The notes: a model not told the origin generated them from the letters alone. Shown: positions 8,581 to 18,231, counted from the first letter of the stretch. The stretch is 64,000 bases of DNA from Oceanobacillus polygoni (GCF_008304605.1 NZ_PIJY01000024.1:186857-250856), one strand, 5' to 3'. Made by a program: numbers and translations.

Positions 8581-8610
8581 ACTATACATGCTTCATTCTT
8601 CATTTGTCAA
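8581..8610 (-). promoter_or_regulatory. Sigma-A promoter of the T-box leader
   Basis: TTGACA (8605-8610), an 18-base spacer, then TATAGT (8581-8586), read on the minus strand. The start site would fall a few bases before the leader. Confidence 0.75.
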
Positions 8611-8657
8611 TAACCCTCTTTTTAGATAGAATCCTTTCATTTTATAAAAAATTCAGT

Positions 8658-8663
8658 TATAAT
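8658..8663 (+). promoter_or_regulatory. Probable -10 box of azlCD
   Basis: TATAAT in an AT-rich stretch about 38 bases before the azlC start. The matching -35 (about 8635, TTTCAT) is weak. It lies back-to-back with the T-box promoter. Confidence 0.45.
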
Positions 8664-8700
8664 AAAAAGAATTTTACTACGAGGGGGATTGTGAGAAATT

Positions 8701-9423
8701 TTGTCAAAAGAGGCACAGCATTCATCTACTTCTATACATATGATTCGTAAAGGTTTTGCTACTGGGTTTCCAATAATTCTCGGGTACTTACCAGTAGCAA
8801 TTACATATGGAGTTTTAGCAAAGCAGGCAGGAATGTCATTAACGGAATTAACATTGATGAGCGCCCTGGTATATGCAGGTGCTAGTCAGTTTATGGCAGC
8901 AAATATGTTTGCGGTTGGAACAGGGGCGCTTGAAATTATTATTGCTACCTTTGTCCTTAATTTCCGACACTTTGTAATGAGTCTATCATTTATGAACCAG
9001 CTTAAAAAAATAAAACTGAAATGGAAAATTCCTTTGGCATTAGGATTGACCGATGAATCGTTTGCCGTTTCAGCAATGAATCCTAAAGAAGCAAACATGA
9101 AAAAGGGAGCTCTTTTCTACGGCACGATTATTGCGTGTGCATATCTATCTTGGGTACTCGGTTCCTTGCTAGGTGGTTTACTCGGAGATATCATTCCTGA
9201 AAAGCTGAGTCAGAGTATGGGAATTGCCTTATATGCAATGTTTATCGGACTGCTCATACCATCGATTAAACAAGAGAAAAGGGTCGCAATGATTGCAATT
9301 GTTGCGATGCTCATCAATGCTCTGTTTGTTCAGCTGGGTATGAGTACAGGTTGGGCAATCGTTGGAGGAACAATTATTGGTGGCTTGAGTGGGATTTATT
9401 TGCTGAAGGAGGACCGCAAATGA
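8701..9423 (+). CDS. azlC: AzlC-type branched-chain amino acid exporter, large subunit
   Basis: A 240-aa integral membrane protein of the AzlC/YgaZ family, with about seven transmembrane segments. It shows the family pattern GFPIILGYLPVAITYGVLA and ALVYAGASQFMAANM near the N-terminus, and NFRHFVMSLSF in the middle. With AzlD it exports branched-chain or related amino acids. The start is TTG, with GAGGGGG 13 bases upstream, a rather long spacing; no better in-frame start is visible. The stop overlaps azlD by four bases (ATGA), indicating coupled translation. Confidence 0.88.
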   Translation: MSKEAQHSSTSIHMIRKGFATGFPIILGYLPVAITYGVLAKQAGMSLTELTLMSALVYAGASQFMAANMFAVGTGALEIIIATFVLNFRHFVMSLSFMNQLKKIKLKWKIPLALGLTDESFAVSAMNPKEANMKKGALFYGTIIACAYLSWVLGSLLGGLLGDIIPEKLSQSMGIALYAMFIGLLIPSIKQEKRVAMIAIVAMLINALFVQLGMSTGWAIVGGTIIGGLSGIYLLKEDRK

Positions 9424-9713
9424 TTATTTTAATGATTATTGGCATGTCTTTAGCTACAATGCTACCAAGGGTTATTCCTGCTTTTATCATTGAAAAAATG
9501 CAGTTTCGACCGTGGATTAATAAATGGCTAAGTGCAATACCCTATGCAGCATTAGGAGCTTTGATTTTCCCTGGCATTATGTCTGTTAAACCGGATGAGC
9601 CACATCATGGAATTATTGGTGGGCTTGTAGCCATTGTTCTGGCATATCTTGGATTGAATGTTATTTTAGTTGTATTAGGAGCGATTCTTACTGTTTTCTT
9701 ACTATCATTTTAA
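9420..9713 (+). CDS. azlD: AzlD-type branched-chain amino acid exporter, small subunit
   Basis: A 97-aa protein with three to four transmembrane segments and the AzlD signature MLPRVIPAFIIEKMQ near the N-terminus. It is the small partner of AzlC. The ATG at 9420 overlaps the azlC stop, and AAGGAGG lies inside the end of azlC at 9406-9412. A longer in-frame extension from 9351 would sit wholly inside azlC and lacks support. Confidence 0.88.
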   Translation: MIILMIIGMSLATMLPRVIPAFIIEKMQFRPWINKWLSAIPYAALGALIFPGIMSVKPDEPHHGIIGGLVAIVLAYLGLNVILVVLGAILTVFLLSF

Positions 9714-9732
9714 AATAAGCTCCTTACCCATA

Positions 9733-9771
9733 AAAAATAGGCTTAGCATTTTTTTGCTATAGCCTATTTTT
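9733..9771. terminator. Bidirectional terminator between azlD and the CDF gene
   Basis: The stem AAAAATAGGCTTAGCA/TGCTATAGCCTATTTTT has one bulged base and a T-rich loop. The right arm covers the stop codon of the convergent gene. Confidence 0.85.
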
Positions 9772-10636
9772 CTTGATACGGTTCTATATGGATATGGGCA
9801 TGTGTAATGCGATGCTTTTTATATAGATAGTCTTCAATTCTTTCTGTAATGTAGTGGCTTTCTGCAACATTCAAGGTTGGATCAACCAAAATGGTAATTT
9901 CAATTAATGCTTGATTACCATGGACTCTTCCTTTTACATCAACGACTTCAATGACCTCTGGAACTTTCACAATACTGTTCTTAATCAATTCCAATTCTTC
10001 TTCATCGAATCCATCTGTTAGTGTGTGTGTGGCATCTTTAAAGATATCCCATGCTGTTTTGCAAATAATAATTCCGACGACCATACCAGCTAGTGGATCG
10101 AGCCAGAAAAGCCCAAATTGTGCACCAAAAATACCGATAAAAGCTCCAATACTTACAAGTGCATCTGAACGATTATCCTGTGCTGCTGCGTTCAATGAAC
10201 TACTCTCAATTCGTTTAGCAAGCTTAGCGTTATAGCGATATACAAAAAACATAACAACCGCAGAACCTAAAGCAGTCCATGCTGTTAACATACTTGGCTG
10301 TGAAGCTTCAGCAGCAATCATACTTTTCAATGTATCGAAAATCACTTGGACACCAATAAACATCATAATAAAGGCTGCAAATAAAGCTGCAACAGTTTCA
10401 GCGCGATAATGACCATATCGATGATCCTCATCTGGCGGCTTCCTTGATATCTTTAAACCGATTAACACAGCAATGGAAGCAATCACATCGGTAGTATTAT
10501 TTAATCCGTCTGCATAGAGTGCAGCAGAGTCTCCAATTGTAGCGATATATAATTTGATAATGGCAAGCGTTATGTACGCAATTATGCTTAGCCATGCTCC
10601 TTTTTCTCCCTTTTTCAGGTTTTCTGAATGATTCAT
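9764..10636 (-). CDS. Cation diffusion facilitator (MneP/MneS-like manganese exporter candidate)
   Basis: A 290-aa CDF transporter with six transmembrane segments and a C-terminal cytoplasmic domain ending in the His-rich THAHIHIEPY. The metal site reads DGLNNTTD in TM2 and DNRSD in TM5. This is the all-Asp/Asn DxxxD arrangement of manganese-type CDFs, not the HxxxD of zinc exporters. DHRYGHYRAE is the conserved loop after TM2. It should expel Mn2+ by proton antiport. The start at 10636 has GTGGAGG at ideal spacing; a GTG at 10651 would overlap that site. Confidence 0.85.
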   Translation of the reverse strand: MNHSENLKKGEKGAWLSIIAYITLAIIKLYIATIGDSAALYADGLNNTTDVIASIAVLIGLKISRKPPDEDHRYGHYRAETVAALFAAFIMMFIGVQVIFDTLKSMIAAEASQPSMLTAWTALGSAVVMFFVYRYNAKLAKRIESSSLNAAAQDNRSDALVSIGAFIGIFGAQFGLFWLDPLAGMVVGIIICKTAWDIFKDATHTLTDGFDEEELELIKNSIVKVPEVIEVVDVKGRVHGNQALIEITILVDPTLNVAESHYITERIEDYLYKKHRITHAHIHIEPYQEK

Positions 10637-10875
10637 TCTAAATGCCTCCACATATAATTGTTACCATTTTACGTAGCTATAACAGTCTATCAAAGGAAGT
10701 TATGGTGGGTCTAGAGAAACATTCAAGCATTTGGTTATATGTATTGATGGGCGGGAAGGATGTTTACACAGGGAAAAAATAATTAAAAACAATTAGCCTA
10801 AAAAAGTTGATTTTAGTTGAAATTATTCTAAAAATTTAGGATAATAGTAAAAAGGGAACAAAGGGGGCATGTTCC

Positions 10876-11109
10876 ATGAAGAAGGAAAAAATAGTTTATC
10901 GATTTTATCGTTATGAAGGTGAAAAGCTGCAAGCAAAAAGAGAAATACCTTATGAATTGAGACTCTTTTCCCGACTGATTTTGGATGAGCTTTGTTTCAA
11001 CTGGAATAAAAATCGATTAGAAGAAGACATCAATAGCTCCATTGAAAAAGGAAATAAAGAAGAATTTGTTAAAGCAAGTGAAGCATACAGACATTTTATA
11101 TGGGAATAA
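10876..11109 (+). CDS. IDEAL-domain small protein
   Basis: A 77-aa protein with a C-terminal IDEAL domain: LILDELCFNWNKNRLEEDINSSIEKG followed by KEEFVKASEAYRHF. The domain occurs singly or beside other regions in Bacillales proteins and may mediate protein interactions; its role here is not established. AAAGGGGGC precedes the ATG. The 239-base gap upstream holds only AT-rich sequence. The gene is monocistronic, with its own terminator. Confidence 0.8.
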   Translation: MKKEKIVYRFYRYEGEKLQAKREIPYELRLFSRLILDELCFNWNKNRLEEDINSSIEKGNKEEFVKASEAYRHFIWE

Positions 11110-11117
11110 AAATTTTT

Positions 11118-11145
11118 AAGTCTTACCGTTATGGTGAGGCTTTTT
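11118..11145 (+). terminator. Terminator after the IDEAL gene
   Basis: AAGTCTTACC-GTTAT-GGTGAGGCTT, allowing G-U pairs, followed by TTTTTC. Confidence 0.7.
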
Positions 11146-11331
11146 CTTGCTGCTTAACTATAAAAAATTTCGAATGCTATGGCAAACTTAGTTTGGAAAC
11201 ATATCCAGCTCGCAGGTTGTGAACCGGGAGATTCTGCTTTTAACCCTCGATGTATTGTTTTTGTAAATTTTACAATCTTGTTATTTCTGAGGTGGAAAAG
11301 TTTGGTATGCTAACAAAAGGGGTGAGAATTG

Positions 11332-12636
11332 ATGGAAAATAAAAAGAAAATACAACGTAGCTGGATGCTATATGATTTTGGTAATTCAGCATTTGCAACA
11401 ACAATAATGGCAGCGGTACTTCCTGTTTATTATTCGAGCGTAGCGGCTTCTGGTTTAGAAGACGGATTAGCTACTAGTTATTGGGGCTATTCACAGTCCA
11501 TTTCTGTTTTAGTCGTTGCTATTCTAGCACCAATTTTAGGTGCTATTAGCGATTTCTCTGCAGCCAAGAAAAAATTTCTTCAGTTTTTTGCATTTATGGG
11601 TATTGTTGCTAGTATCTTATTGTTTTTTGTTGGTGAAGGAGACTATATATTAGCCTCTGTACTATTTATTGTTGGTTCTATCGGATTTTCTGGTGCGAAT
11701 GTGTTCTATGATGGATTTCTTCCTGAAGTTGCAACGAAAGACGAGATTGATCGTGTTTCATCAGGTGGTTTTGCCTACGGATACATCGGTGGGGGAATTT
11801 TATTAGCGATTAACGTTCTTATGATTTTAAACCCTGGTTGGTTCGGACTTCCAGATACGGAAATGGCTACTCGAGCTGCTTTTGTCACAGTGGGGATCTG
11901 GTGGTTAGTCTTCTCGATTCCACTCATTAAAAACATACGGGAAGAAAAAAAAGTTGATGTAAAACGCGACAGGTCGTATGTTGCTATTGGTTTTTCTCGC
12001 GTAGGAAATACATTTAAAGAAATGAAGCAATATAAGCAGTTACTTATTTTCTTATTGGCCTTCTGGCTTTATAATGACGGAATATCAACGATTATTCGGA
12101 TGGCTACAGTCTATGGAAGTGAAATTGGAATAGCACAGAATGATTTGATTGTAGCATTATTAATTACACAATTTGTCGGTATTCCTTTTACATTTTTCTT
12201 TGGCTGGTTAGCTTCCGTAATAACAGCAAAAAGAGCATTGAATATTACTTTATTCGTCTACCTTGGTATTGTAATCATTGGATACTTTATGACCTCTGCA
12301 TTACATTTTTATATTCTGGCTATTGTAGTTGGAATGGTCCAAGGTGGTGCACAATCATTGAGCCGCTCCATTTTTGGTCGGATGGTTCCAGCAAACAAAC
12401 ACGCTGAGTTCTTTGGTTTTTATGGAATATCCTCTAAGTTTGCAGCTGTCATTGGGCCATTTGTATTTGCCTTTGTAGGTCAAATAACAGGAAACAGCAG
12501 ACTTGGAATTGTCTCGCTTATCGTTTTCTTTATTGCAGGTATTATTATTCTGCGATTTGTTGATGTTGAAAAAGGAATGCGAGATGCGGAACGATTAACA
12601 AATCCTAAAGGAGAAGTAGAGGTAAAACCGAAGTAA
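11332..12636 (+). CDS. MFS transporter, UMF1/Atg22-like family
   Basis: A 434-aa, 12-TM transporter of the UMF1 (unknown major facilitator) family. The diagnostic N-terminus is SWMLYDFGNSAFATTIMAAV. It continues with PILGAISDFSAAKKKFL, GANVFYDGFLPEVA and AQSLSRSIFGRMVP, and ends with a short hydrophilic tail. The family includes yeast Atg22, a vacuolar amino-acid effluxer; the bacterial substrate is unknown. ATG 11332 has AAGGGGTGAG at good spacing, and a TTG three bases upstream is less likely. It stands alone. Confidence 0.85.
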   Translation: MENKKKIQRSWMLYDFGNSAFATTIMAAVLPVYYSSVAASGLEDGLATSYWGYSQSISVLVVAILAPILGAISDFSAAKKKFLQFFAFMGIVASILLFFVGEGDYILASVLFIVGSIGFSGANVFYDGFLPEVATKDEIDRVSSGGFAYGYIGGGILLAINVLMILNPGWFGLPDTEMATRAAFVTVGIWWLVFSIPLIKNIREEKKVDVKRDRSYVAIGFSRVGNTFKEMKQYKQLLIFLLAFWLYNDGISTIIRMATVYGSEIGIAQNDLIVALLITQFVGIPFTFFFGWLASVITAKRALNITLFVYLGIVIIGYFMTSALHFYILAIVVGMVQGGAQSLSRSIFGRMVPANKHAEFFGFYGISSKFAAVIGPFVFAFVGQITGNSRLGIVSLIVFFIAGIIILRFVDVEKGMRDAERLTNPKGEVEVKPK

Positions 12637-12681
12637 AAGCATTTCGGTCGAACTTATTTTATAGCTAGCGAACAAAAATAA

Positions 12682-12718
12682 AGCTCGGATTAAACAAGCT
12701 ATTGTTTAATGCCGAGCT
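12682..12718 (-). terminator. Terminator for the convergent phospholipase-like gene
   Basis: The stem AGCTCGG-ATTAAACAA/TTGTTTAAT-G-CCGAGCT has one bulge. The T-rich tail (TTTATTTTTG) is on the minus strand. Confidence 0.75.
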
Positions 12719-12795
12719 ATATATAATCCAGCTAACAGTTGAATTTATTAGTGCGAAAGAGAATAGTAAATATTTAAAATGAAATATTAGCGGGA

Positions 12796-13710
12796 TTAAA
12801 CAATTGGATCACTATATTTATTTTCAAGTTTTAGATTTAACGGTTTACCAGTATCATAAGAAATATTATCAATTAGTTCGGTTAACCGTTGTTCGGAAAA
12901 GTCATCACTGTTTTGCCAATAGTTTTGCAGATGTGACAAAATTTCAATTCCTTCTACTCGAGCTTTATCGTATAGCTCAATAAAACTTTGGTTTGAAGCT
13001 TCATTTGTTGCAGGATGGTGCCAGGTTGTATGATCTAAATTTAAGTAATCCATTTTATTTTTTATTGGCTGATGCGAATAGGATGAAATCAATGAGCGAA
13101 GCATGAAGTTTTTCCAACCATAAGGATCTGTAAGTATCTTCAATGCAAGCAGCATATCTCGATATGCTTTTTGAATATATTCAGATGAATTTCGGTTTAA
13201 GTCTGGATAATGGTTGCTAATCGCATCATGAAGCAACTCTCGTACTTCGATATTTAGGGTCCTGCCAACATCTAATTCCTTATATACAGGCGTTTTCCAC
13301 GTTTTTAATTTATGGTATTTTTCCATCATTAACGTATCAATAATGATTTCTAGCTTTTGATGATTACTTCCCTCATAGCCAGCACGATAATGTATATATG
13401 GATGTGTATTACGATCAAGGATATGGTGAGTGATAAATCCAGTAACAAAGGCTTTTACTTCACTACATTGATCCTTTGCTCTCCGAATCAAATCCATTAG
13501 GAAATCGCCACAGCGTTCCGTATGAAGTGTCATACCGACTTCATGGACAGGTTCATCCTTTATCCATGGCCAGAAGTTATAATAGAAAAATGGATCTGGA
13601 CCTTGAGCGCCTAGTTTCATATAAGGCTCATATTGTGAAAATGGGTAAGGCTGTTTGACAGAATCAATCACATCTTCGCAGAATAAAATATGTGTCCATG
13701 TATTTGGCAT
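12796..13710 (-). CDS. Zinc-dependent phospholipase C family protein
   Basis: A 304-aa protein of the zinc-dependent phospholipase C/S1-P1 nuclease-like fold. The N-terminal MPNTWTHILF carries the first Trp/His ligand cluster. GAQGPDPFFY, HTERCGDFL, GFITHHILDRNTHPYIHY and HQKLEIIIDT supply further His/Asp/Glu residues typical of the trinuclear zinc site. No signal peptide is visible, unlike secreted clostridial alpha-toxin relatives, so it probably acts inside the cell. The substrate is unknown. GAAGGAGGATG precedes the start. It is monocistronic and convergent with the MFS gene. Confidence 0.78.
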   Translation of the reverse strand: MPNTWTHILFCEDVIDSVKQPYPFSQYEPYMKLGAQGPDPFFYYNFWPWIKDEPVHEVGMTLHTERCGDFLMDLIRRAKDQCSEVKAFVTGFITHHILDRNTHPYIHYRAGYEGSNHQKLEIIIDTLMMEKYHKLKTWKTPVYKELDVGRTLNIEVRELLHDAISNHYPDLNRNSSEYIQKAYRDMLLALKILTDPYGWKNFMLRSLISSYSHQPIKNKMDYLNLDHTTWHHPATNEASNQSFIELYDKARVEGIEILSHLQNYWQNSDDFSEQRLTELIDNISYDTGKPLNLKLENKYSDPIV

Positions 13711-13959
13711 AGCGACATCCTCCTTCTTGAAGTATTAGGAAAACCTTTAGGACTGTGAAAAGTATGAAGTTTTCCTTAAATTACAGCTATGTAACGTATT
13801 ATATCGAAATATCAGTAGTTGGTGGTCTGTAGAGTAGTACAATTTTGTGTCATTACATATTTTTTCCAGGGTTGAGGTTCGTGTTTTGTATTCTAAATGA
13901 TTAATAATGCGAGATACATGGTGTGCTATACTATAAAAAAAATAAGGGTGATAGGATAG

Positions 13960-14640
13960 ATGAATCAAATGAAGCGGCTTTCCGATAATATAGCAGAAGA
14001 TATTTTGTCGATGATTATGATTGAAGAAAGGTTTTCTCCAGGTGATAAACTTCCAAACGAAATTGAATTATCAGCGGAACTTCATATTAGCAGAACAACA
14101 TTGCGTGAAGCGATTCGAATATTAGTTACCAATGGTATATTAGAAATTAAGCGGGGCAGAGGGACATTTGTAAAAAAAGATATTGATTTTAGCCAAACCA
14201 TGCAATCGTTGAATGATCTATCAAATGCGAGAATAAATGCGAAAGATTTGTATGAAATGCGCCTAATCTTTGAACCAGAAGCTGCCTATTATGCGGCCAT
14301 ACGAGCTAGTGATGTCGAGTTGAGCCGCATATTAGAATATGGAAAGCAAATCGAACAAAAAATTAACCGTGGTGAGGATCGAACGGATGTCGAACAGAAG
14401 TTTCATAAAGCGATAGCGAAGGCTACCCATAATGAATTTATCGACAAGCTGATGCCGGTAATTTTCCAAGCGATTGATAAAGGTGTTCAATTGTCTCAAA
14501 AAAATGAGCAGGCCGTGAAAGACACGCTAAATGACCATAAGATGATCATGGAATTTATGGAAGCTCGGAATCCTGAGGGAGCGAGAAGTGCAATGAAAGT
14601 TCATATTTTACATGCAATGAAAGATTTAAAAATTGAATAA
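13960..14640 (+). CDS. GntR/FadR-subfamily transcriptional regulator
   Basis: A 226-aa regulator. The N-terminal winged helix has FSPGDKLPNEIELSAELHIS, RTTLREAIRILV and GILEIKRGRGTFV. The C-terminal FCD domain has LYEMRLIFEPEAAYYAA and FHKAIAKATHNEF, with DxxxR and His residues typical of metal/acid-sensing FCD pockets. Effectors in this class are often organic or sugar acids. It sits just upstream of ilvD, and a TNGTNNNACNA palindrome, the usual FadR-class operator form, lies before the ilvD promoter. That suggests but does not prove that it controls ilvD. The ribosome site is modest (GGTGATAGG). Confidence 0.85.
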   Translation: MNQMKRLSDNIAEDILSMIMIEERFSPGDKLPNEIELSAELHISRTTLREAIRILVTNGILEIKRGRGTFVKKDIDFSQTMQSLNDLSNARINAKDLYEMRLIFEPEAAYYAAIRASDVELSRILEYGKQIEQKINRGEDRTDVEQKFHKAIAKATHNEFIDKLMPVIFQAIDKGVQLSQKNEQAVKDTLNDHKMIMEFMEARNPEGARSAMKVHILHAMKDLKIE

Positions 14641-14650
14641 AAATTTTTTA

Positions 14651-14878
14651 GAGGAAGTTCAAAAAGTCCGGTGAAAATGACGCTTCTAAAGCAGGAGAAT
14701 TTCGACCAACTGCCGGCATGTCTTGTGTTGAACATGGAAGTCACTACATCTTGTGCAAGCCCGGTACAGGGAACTTCTTCGCACAAGACGTGTTAGTGTC
14801 GGTGCCCGAAAAATGACATTTTGAATTTAGCCGACCTAGGTCCTTATCATCCTCCTTTTGGACACACACTTTAAATAT
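14651..14878. repeat. Dispersed intergenic repeat, family B, copy 1
   Basis: This 228-bp element begins with TTCAAAAAGTCCGGTGAAAA and ends with TCATCCTCCTTTTG then CACACTTTAAAT. Both ends are almost identical to those of 59747-60014, while the middle has diverged. The ends are imperfect inverted repeats (GTTCAAAAAG versus CTTTTGGAC/GAAC). It has MITE-like architecture without coding capacity and lies between the GntR gene and ilvD. Confidence 0.8.
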
Positions 14879-14893
14879 ATTAATTATTTCACT

Positions 14894-14904
14894 TGTCCTA
14901 CAAC
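14894..14904. promoter_or_regulatory. Candidate GntR/FadR-type operator
   Basis: TTGTCCTACAA fits TNGTNNNACNA exactly, with perfect TTGT/ACAA arms. It ends five bases before the ilvD -35 box. The adjacent GntR gene is the obvious candidate ligand. Confidence 0.5.
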
Positions 14905-14909
14905 TCTAT

Positions 14910-14938
14910 TGACAGCAGACAACTTTGGATTTAAAATA
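14910..14938 (+). promoter_or_regulatory. Sigma-A promoter of ilvD
   Basis: TTGACA (14910-14915), a 17-base spacer and TAAAAT (14933-14938), about 35 bases before the ilvD start. Confidence 0.75.
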
Positions 14939-14973
14939 GATTTAAAATTAAAAATTATGGATGTGTATTCAGA

Positions 14974-16644
14974 ATGAGAAGTGATATGATTAAAATTGGA
15001 GTCGATCGTGCTCCACACCGTAGTCTTTTGTATGCAACAGGAAAAGTAAAACCTAAAGATTTTGAGAAGCCTTTTATTGGTGTTTGTAACTCGTATATTG
15101 ATATTATTCCTGGTCATGTTCATTTACGAGAGTTTGCAGACGTCGTAAAAGAAGCGATTATTGAAGCAGGTGGTATTCCGTTTGAGTTCAATACAATTGG
15201 TGTAGATGACGGGATTGCTATGGGACATATTGGAATGCGTTATTCCTTACCGAGTCGTGAACTTATTGCTGACTCTGCTGAAACGGTAATTAATGCGCAC
15301 TGGTTTGATGGTGTGTTTTATATTCCGAATTGCGACAAAATTACACCGGGTATGCTTATGGCTGCTGCTCGTACGAATGTTCCTTCTGTTTTTGTATCAG
15401 GTGGACCAATGGAAGCGGGTATAAGTGCAACAGGGAAACAAATTTCTTTAACATCTGTATTTGAAGGTGTCGGTGCCCACAAATCTGGACAAATGTCTTC
15501 AGAAGAGTTATTAGATATTGAACAGAATGCATGTCCAACATGTGGCTCGTGCTCTGGTATGTTTACAGCGAATTCAATGAATTGTTTAATGGAAATGCTA
15601 GGAGTTGCACTTCCTGGTAATGGTACAATCGTTGCCACAAGCGAAAGACGTAAAGAATTAGTACGTGAAGCAGCCAAACAATTAGTTCGTATGATTAAAG
15701 AAGATGTTAAACCACGCGATATCATCACAAAAGAAGCAATTGATGATGCATTTGCACTTGATATGGCAATGGGCGGGTCGACAAATACAGTACTTCATAC
15801 ATTGGCGATTGCGCATGAAGCAGGAATTGAGTACGACTTAGAAGATATAAATAAAGTTGCAGAAAGAGTCCCGTATTTAGCAAAAATTATGCCTGCATCT
15901 GATCTTTCCATGGATGATATCAATAAAGCTGGTGGAGTAGAAGCAATTATTAATGAACTAACAAAAATCCCTGGGGCAATTCATCCAGAAAGAATTACTG
16001 TTACTGGTAAAACGATGGGTGACCTTGTGAATGATCATCACATCAAAAATCCAGAAGTGATTCGTACGAAAGACAATCCATACAGTCCAGTAGGTGGTCT
16101 ATCTGTATTATATGGAAATATTGCGCCAGAAGGTTCCGTGATTAAAGTAGGTGCAGTGGATCCATCGATTAAAACATTTACTGGTGAAGCAATTGTCTTC
16201 GAATCACAAGATGAGGCCCAAGAAGCGATTGATGATGGAACAGTACAAGCAGGTCATGTTGTAGTTATCCGTTATGAAGGACCAAAAGGTGGACCAGGCA
16301 TGCCAGAAATGCTTGCACCAACGTCGGCCATTATGGGACGTGGACTTGGAACGAAGGTTGCACTCATTACAGATGGTCGCTTTAGTGGTGCATCTCGTGG
16401 TATTTCAATTGGTCATATTTCACCAGAAGCAGCTGAAGGTGGTCCAATTGCTTTGATTGAAAATGGTGATTTGATTGAAATTGACTTACCAAGCCGGACA
16501 ATGAATGTGAACGTTTCGGATGAAGACTTAGCAGAACGACGTAAAGGCTTAAAACCATTCGAGCCAAAAATTAAAACTGGATGGTTAGCAAGGTATTCCA
16601 AGCTTGTTACAAATGCATCTAAAGGCGGCATTATGAGTATATAA
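14974..16644 (+). CDS. ilvD: Dihydroxy-acid dehydratase
   Basis: A 556-aa Fe-S dehydratase converting 2,3-dihydroxy-isovalerate and its homologue to 2-oxo acids, the third common step of valine, isoleucine and leucine synthesis. It has the family N-terminus [19 protein letters not shown]. The cluster cysteines lie in [16 protein letters not shown] and [18 protein letters not shown], and the C-terminal [10 protein letters not shown] is conserved. I see no good Shine-Dalgarno sequence before this ATG; the start is chosen from family alignment. It lies apart from any ilv-leu operon, behind a GntR regulator. A sugar-acid dehydratase relative is possible but less likely. Confidence 0.9.
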   Translation: MRSDMIKIGVDRAPHRSLLYATGKVKPKDFEKPFIGVCNSYIDIIPGHVHLREFADVVKEAIIEAGGIPFEFNTIGVDDGIAMGHIGMRYSLPSRELIADSAETVINAHWFDGVFYIPNCDKITPGMLMAAARTNVPSVFVSGGPMEAGISATGKQISLTSVFEGVGAHKSGQMSSEELLDIEQNACPTCGSCSGMFTANSMNCLMEMLGVALPGNGTIVATSERRKELVREAAKQLVRMIKEDVKPRDIITKEAIDDAFALDMAMGGSTNTVLHTLAIAHEAGIEYDLEDINKVAERVPYLAKIMPASDLSMDDINKAGGVEAIINELTKIPGAIHPERITVTGKTMGDLVNDHHIKNPEVIRTKDNPYSPVGGLSVLYGNIAPEGSVIKVGAVDPSIKTFTGEAIVFESQDEAQEAIDDGTVQAGHVVVIRYEGPKGGPGMPEMLAPTSAIMGRGLGTKVALITDGRFSGASRGISIGHISPEAAEGGPIALIENGDLIEIDLPSRTMNVNVSDEDLAERRKGLKPFEPKIKTGWLARYSKLVTNASKGGIMSI

Positions 16645-16652
16645 TTAAATAT

Positions 16653-16688
16653 ATACCCCTTTCTAACTTGTTGAGAGAGGGGTATTTC
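16653..16688 (+). terminator. Terminator of ilvD
   Basis: A 12-bp stem, ATACCCCTTTCT/AGAGAGGGGTAT, with one G-U pair and a 9-nt loop, followed by TTTC. Confidence 0.78.
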
Positions 16689-16801
16689 ATTTAGAAGTCG
16701 TTAATTGCACTAAAAAATAAGTAGATAACTATTAATTTATTTCAAAAATTTGTTACAATAGAGTAGGGTTTGAGTAATACATATTATAGGGAGGAATAAG
16801 G

Positions 16802-18187
16802 ATGGATTATCGTGTAGAAAGAGATACAATAGGGGAAATACATGTACCAGCTGACAAATATTGGGGAGCGCAAACGCAACGAAGTAAGGAAAATTTCCCA
16901 ATCGGTTCGGAGCGTATGCCTGCTGAAATTATTAAAGCGTTTGCAATTTTAAAGAAAAGTGCGGCTAAAGCGAACAGTGATTTAGGTTTATTGGAAAGTC
17001 AGAAGGCAGAGGCAATTTCTTATGCTGCTGATCTTGTATTATCTGATGAATTGAATGAACATTTCCCATTAGTTGTATGGCAAACAGGTAGTGGTACACA
17101 ATCCAATATGAACGTGAATGAAGTTCTAGCATTTGTCGGTAATAAATGGCTTGAAGGAAAAGGAAGCGAGCTTAGACTTCATCCGAATGATGATGTTAAT
17201 AAATCCCAAAGCTCTAATGATACATATCCAACTGCGATGCACGTAGCATCTGTATTGAGGTTGGAAGATACAGTAATTCCAGCTGTACAACAATTAAAAG
17301 CGACTTTTAAAGAAAAAATGGATGCATTTTCAGATATCGTAAAAATTGGACGAACGCATTTACAGGATGCAACACCATTAACACTTGGGCAGGAGATTAG
17401 TGGCTGGCATCGCATGCTTGAGAAATCGGAAAAAATGATTGCGGAAAGTACGGATTACTTAAGGGAATTAGCTATTGGTGGTACTGCTGTTGGTACGGGG
17501 TTAAATGCACATCCGGAGTTTTCCGAACGTGTTTGTGAGGCAATTAGTTCATATACTGGAAAGAAATTCATTTCTGCACCGAATAAATTCCATGCATTAA
17601 CAAGTCATGATGAAACAGTTTATGCCCACGGAGCGTTAAAAGCATTAGCTGCAGATATCATGAAGATTGCAAATGATATTCGCTGGTTGGCAAGTGGTCC
17701 GCGCTGTGGAATTGGTGAAATTACGATACCTGCGAATGAGCCTGGAAGTTCGATTATGCCAGGGAAAGTAAACCCAACACAAAGTGAAGCTGTTACAATG
17801 GTTGTTACACAGGTTATGGGAAATGATGCAGCAATTGGTTTTGCAGCAAGTCAAGGTAATTTCGAACTAAATGTATTTAAACCAGTGATTGCATATAACT
17901 TCTTGCAGTCTAGCCAATTATTAGCGGATAGTATCATTTCATTTGATGAACGCTGTGCGGTAGGAATCGAGCCAAATCATGAACAGATTGAAAAATATTT
18001 AAATGATTCCTTAATGCTTGTTACGGCACTAAACCCTCATATTGGATATGAAAATGCTGCTAAAATTGCTAAAAAAGCATTCCATGATAATTCAACATTA
18101 AAGGCAACAGCAGTTGAGTTAGGATTACTGACAGAAGAAGAATTTGATACGTATGTAGATCCAAAAGAAATGACACATCCGAAATAA
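16802..18187 (+). CDS. fumC: Class II fumarate hydratase
   Basis: A 461-aa fumarase interconverting fumarate and malate in the TCA cycle. It has the superfamily signature [16 protein letters not shown], the substrate-site motifs [14 protein letters not shown] and [15 protein letters not shown], and [18 protein letters not shown]. Homotetramer, iron-independent. GGGAGGAATAAG precedes the ATG, and TACAAT at 16754-16759 is a plausible -10 box. It has its own terminator, so it is monocistronic as in other bacilli. Confidence 0.93.
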   Translation: MDYRVERDTIGEIHVPADKYWGAQTQRSKENFPIGSERMPAEIIKAFAILKKSAAKANSDLGLLESQKAEAISYAADLVLSDELNEHFPLVVWQTGSGTQSNMNVNEVLAFVGNKWLEGKGSELRLHPNDDVNKSQSSNDTYPTAMHVASVLRLEDTVIPAVQQLKATFKEKMDAFSDIVKIGRTHLQDATPLTLGQEISGWHRMLEKSEKMIAESTDYLRELAIGGTAVGTGLNAHPEFSERVCEAISSYTGKKFISAPNKFHALTSHDETVYAHGALKALAADIMKIANDIRWLASGPRCGIGEITIPANEPGSSIMPGKVNPTQSEAVTMVVTQVMGNDAAIGFAASQGNFELNVFKPVIAYNFLQSSQLLADSIISFDERCAVGIEPNHEQIEKYLNDSLMLVTALNPHIGYENAAKIAKKAFHDNSTLKATAVELGLLTEEEFDTYVDPKEMTHPK

Positions 18188-18195
18188 GTTAAATA

Positions 18196-18231
18196 AAAAG
18201 CGTGCTGCAGATTGATGCAGCGCGCTTTTTT
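18196..18231 (+). terminator. Terminator of fumC
   Basis: The stem AAAAGCGTGCTGCA/TGCAGCGCGCTTTT has one G-U pair and is followed by a T-run. Confidence 0.88.

Noticed and set aside
14601-14786. 61-aa minus-strand ORF after the GntR gene
   Set aside because: Antisense to the gene end and the family B repeat; a chance frame.
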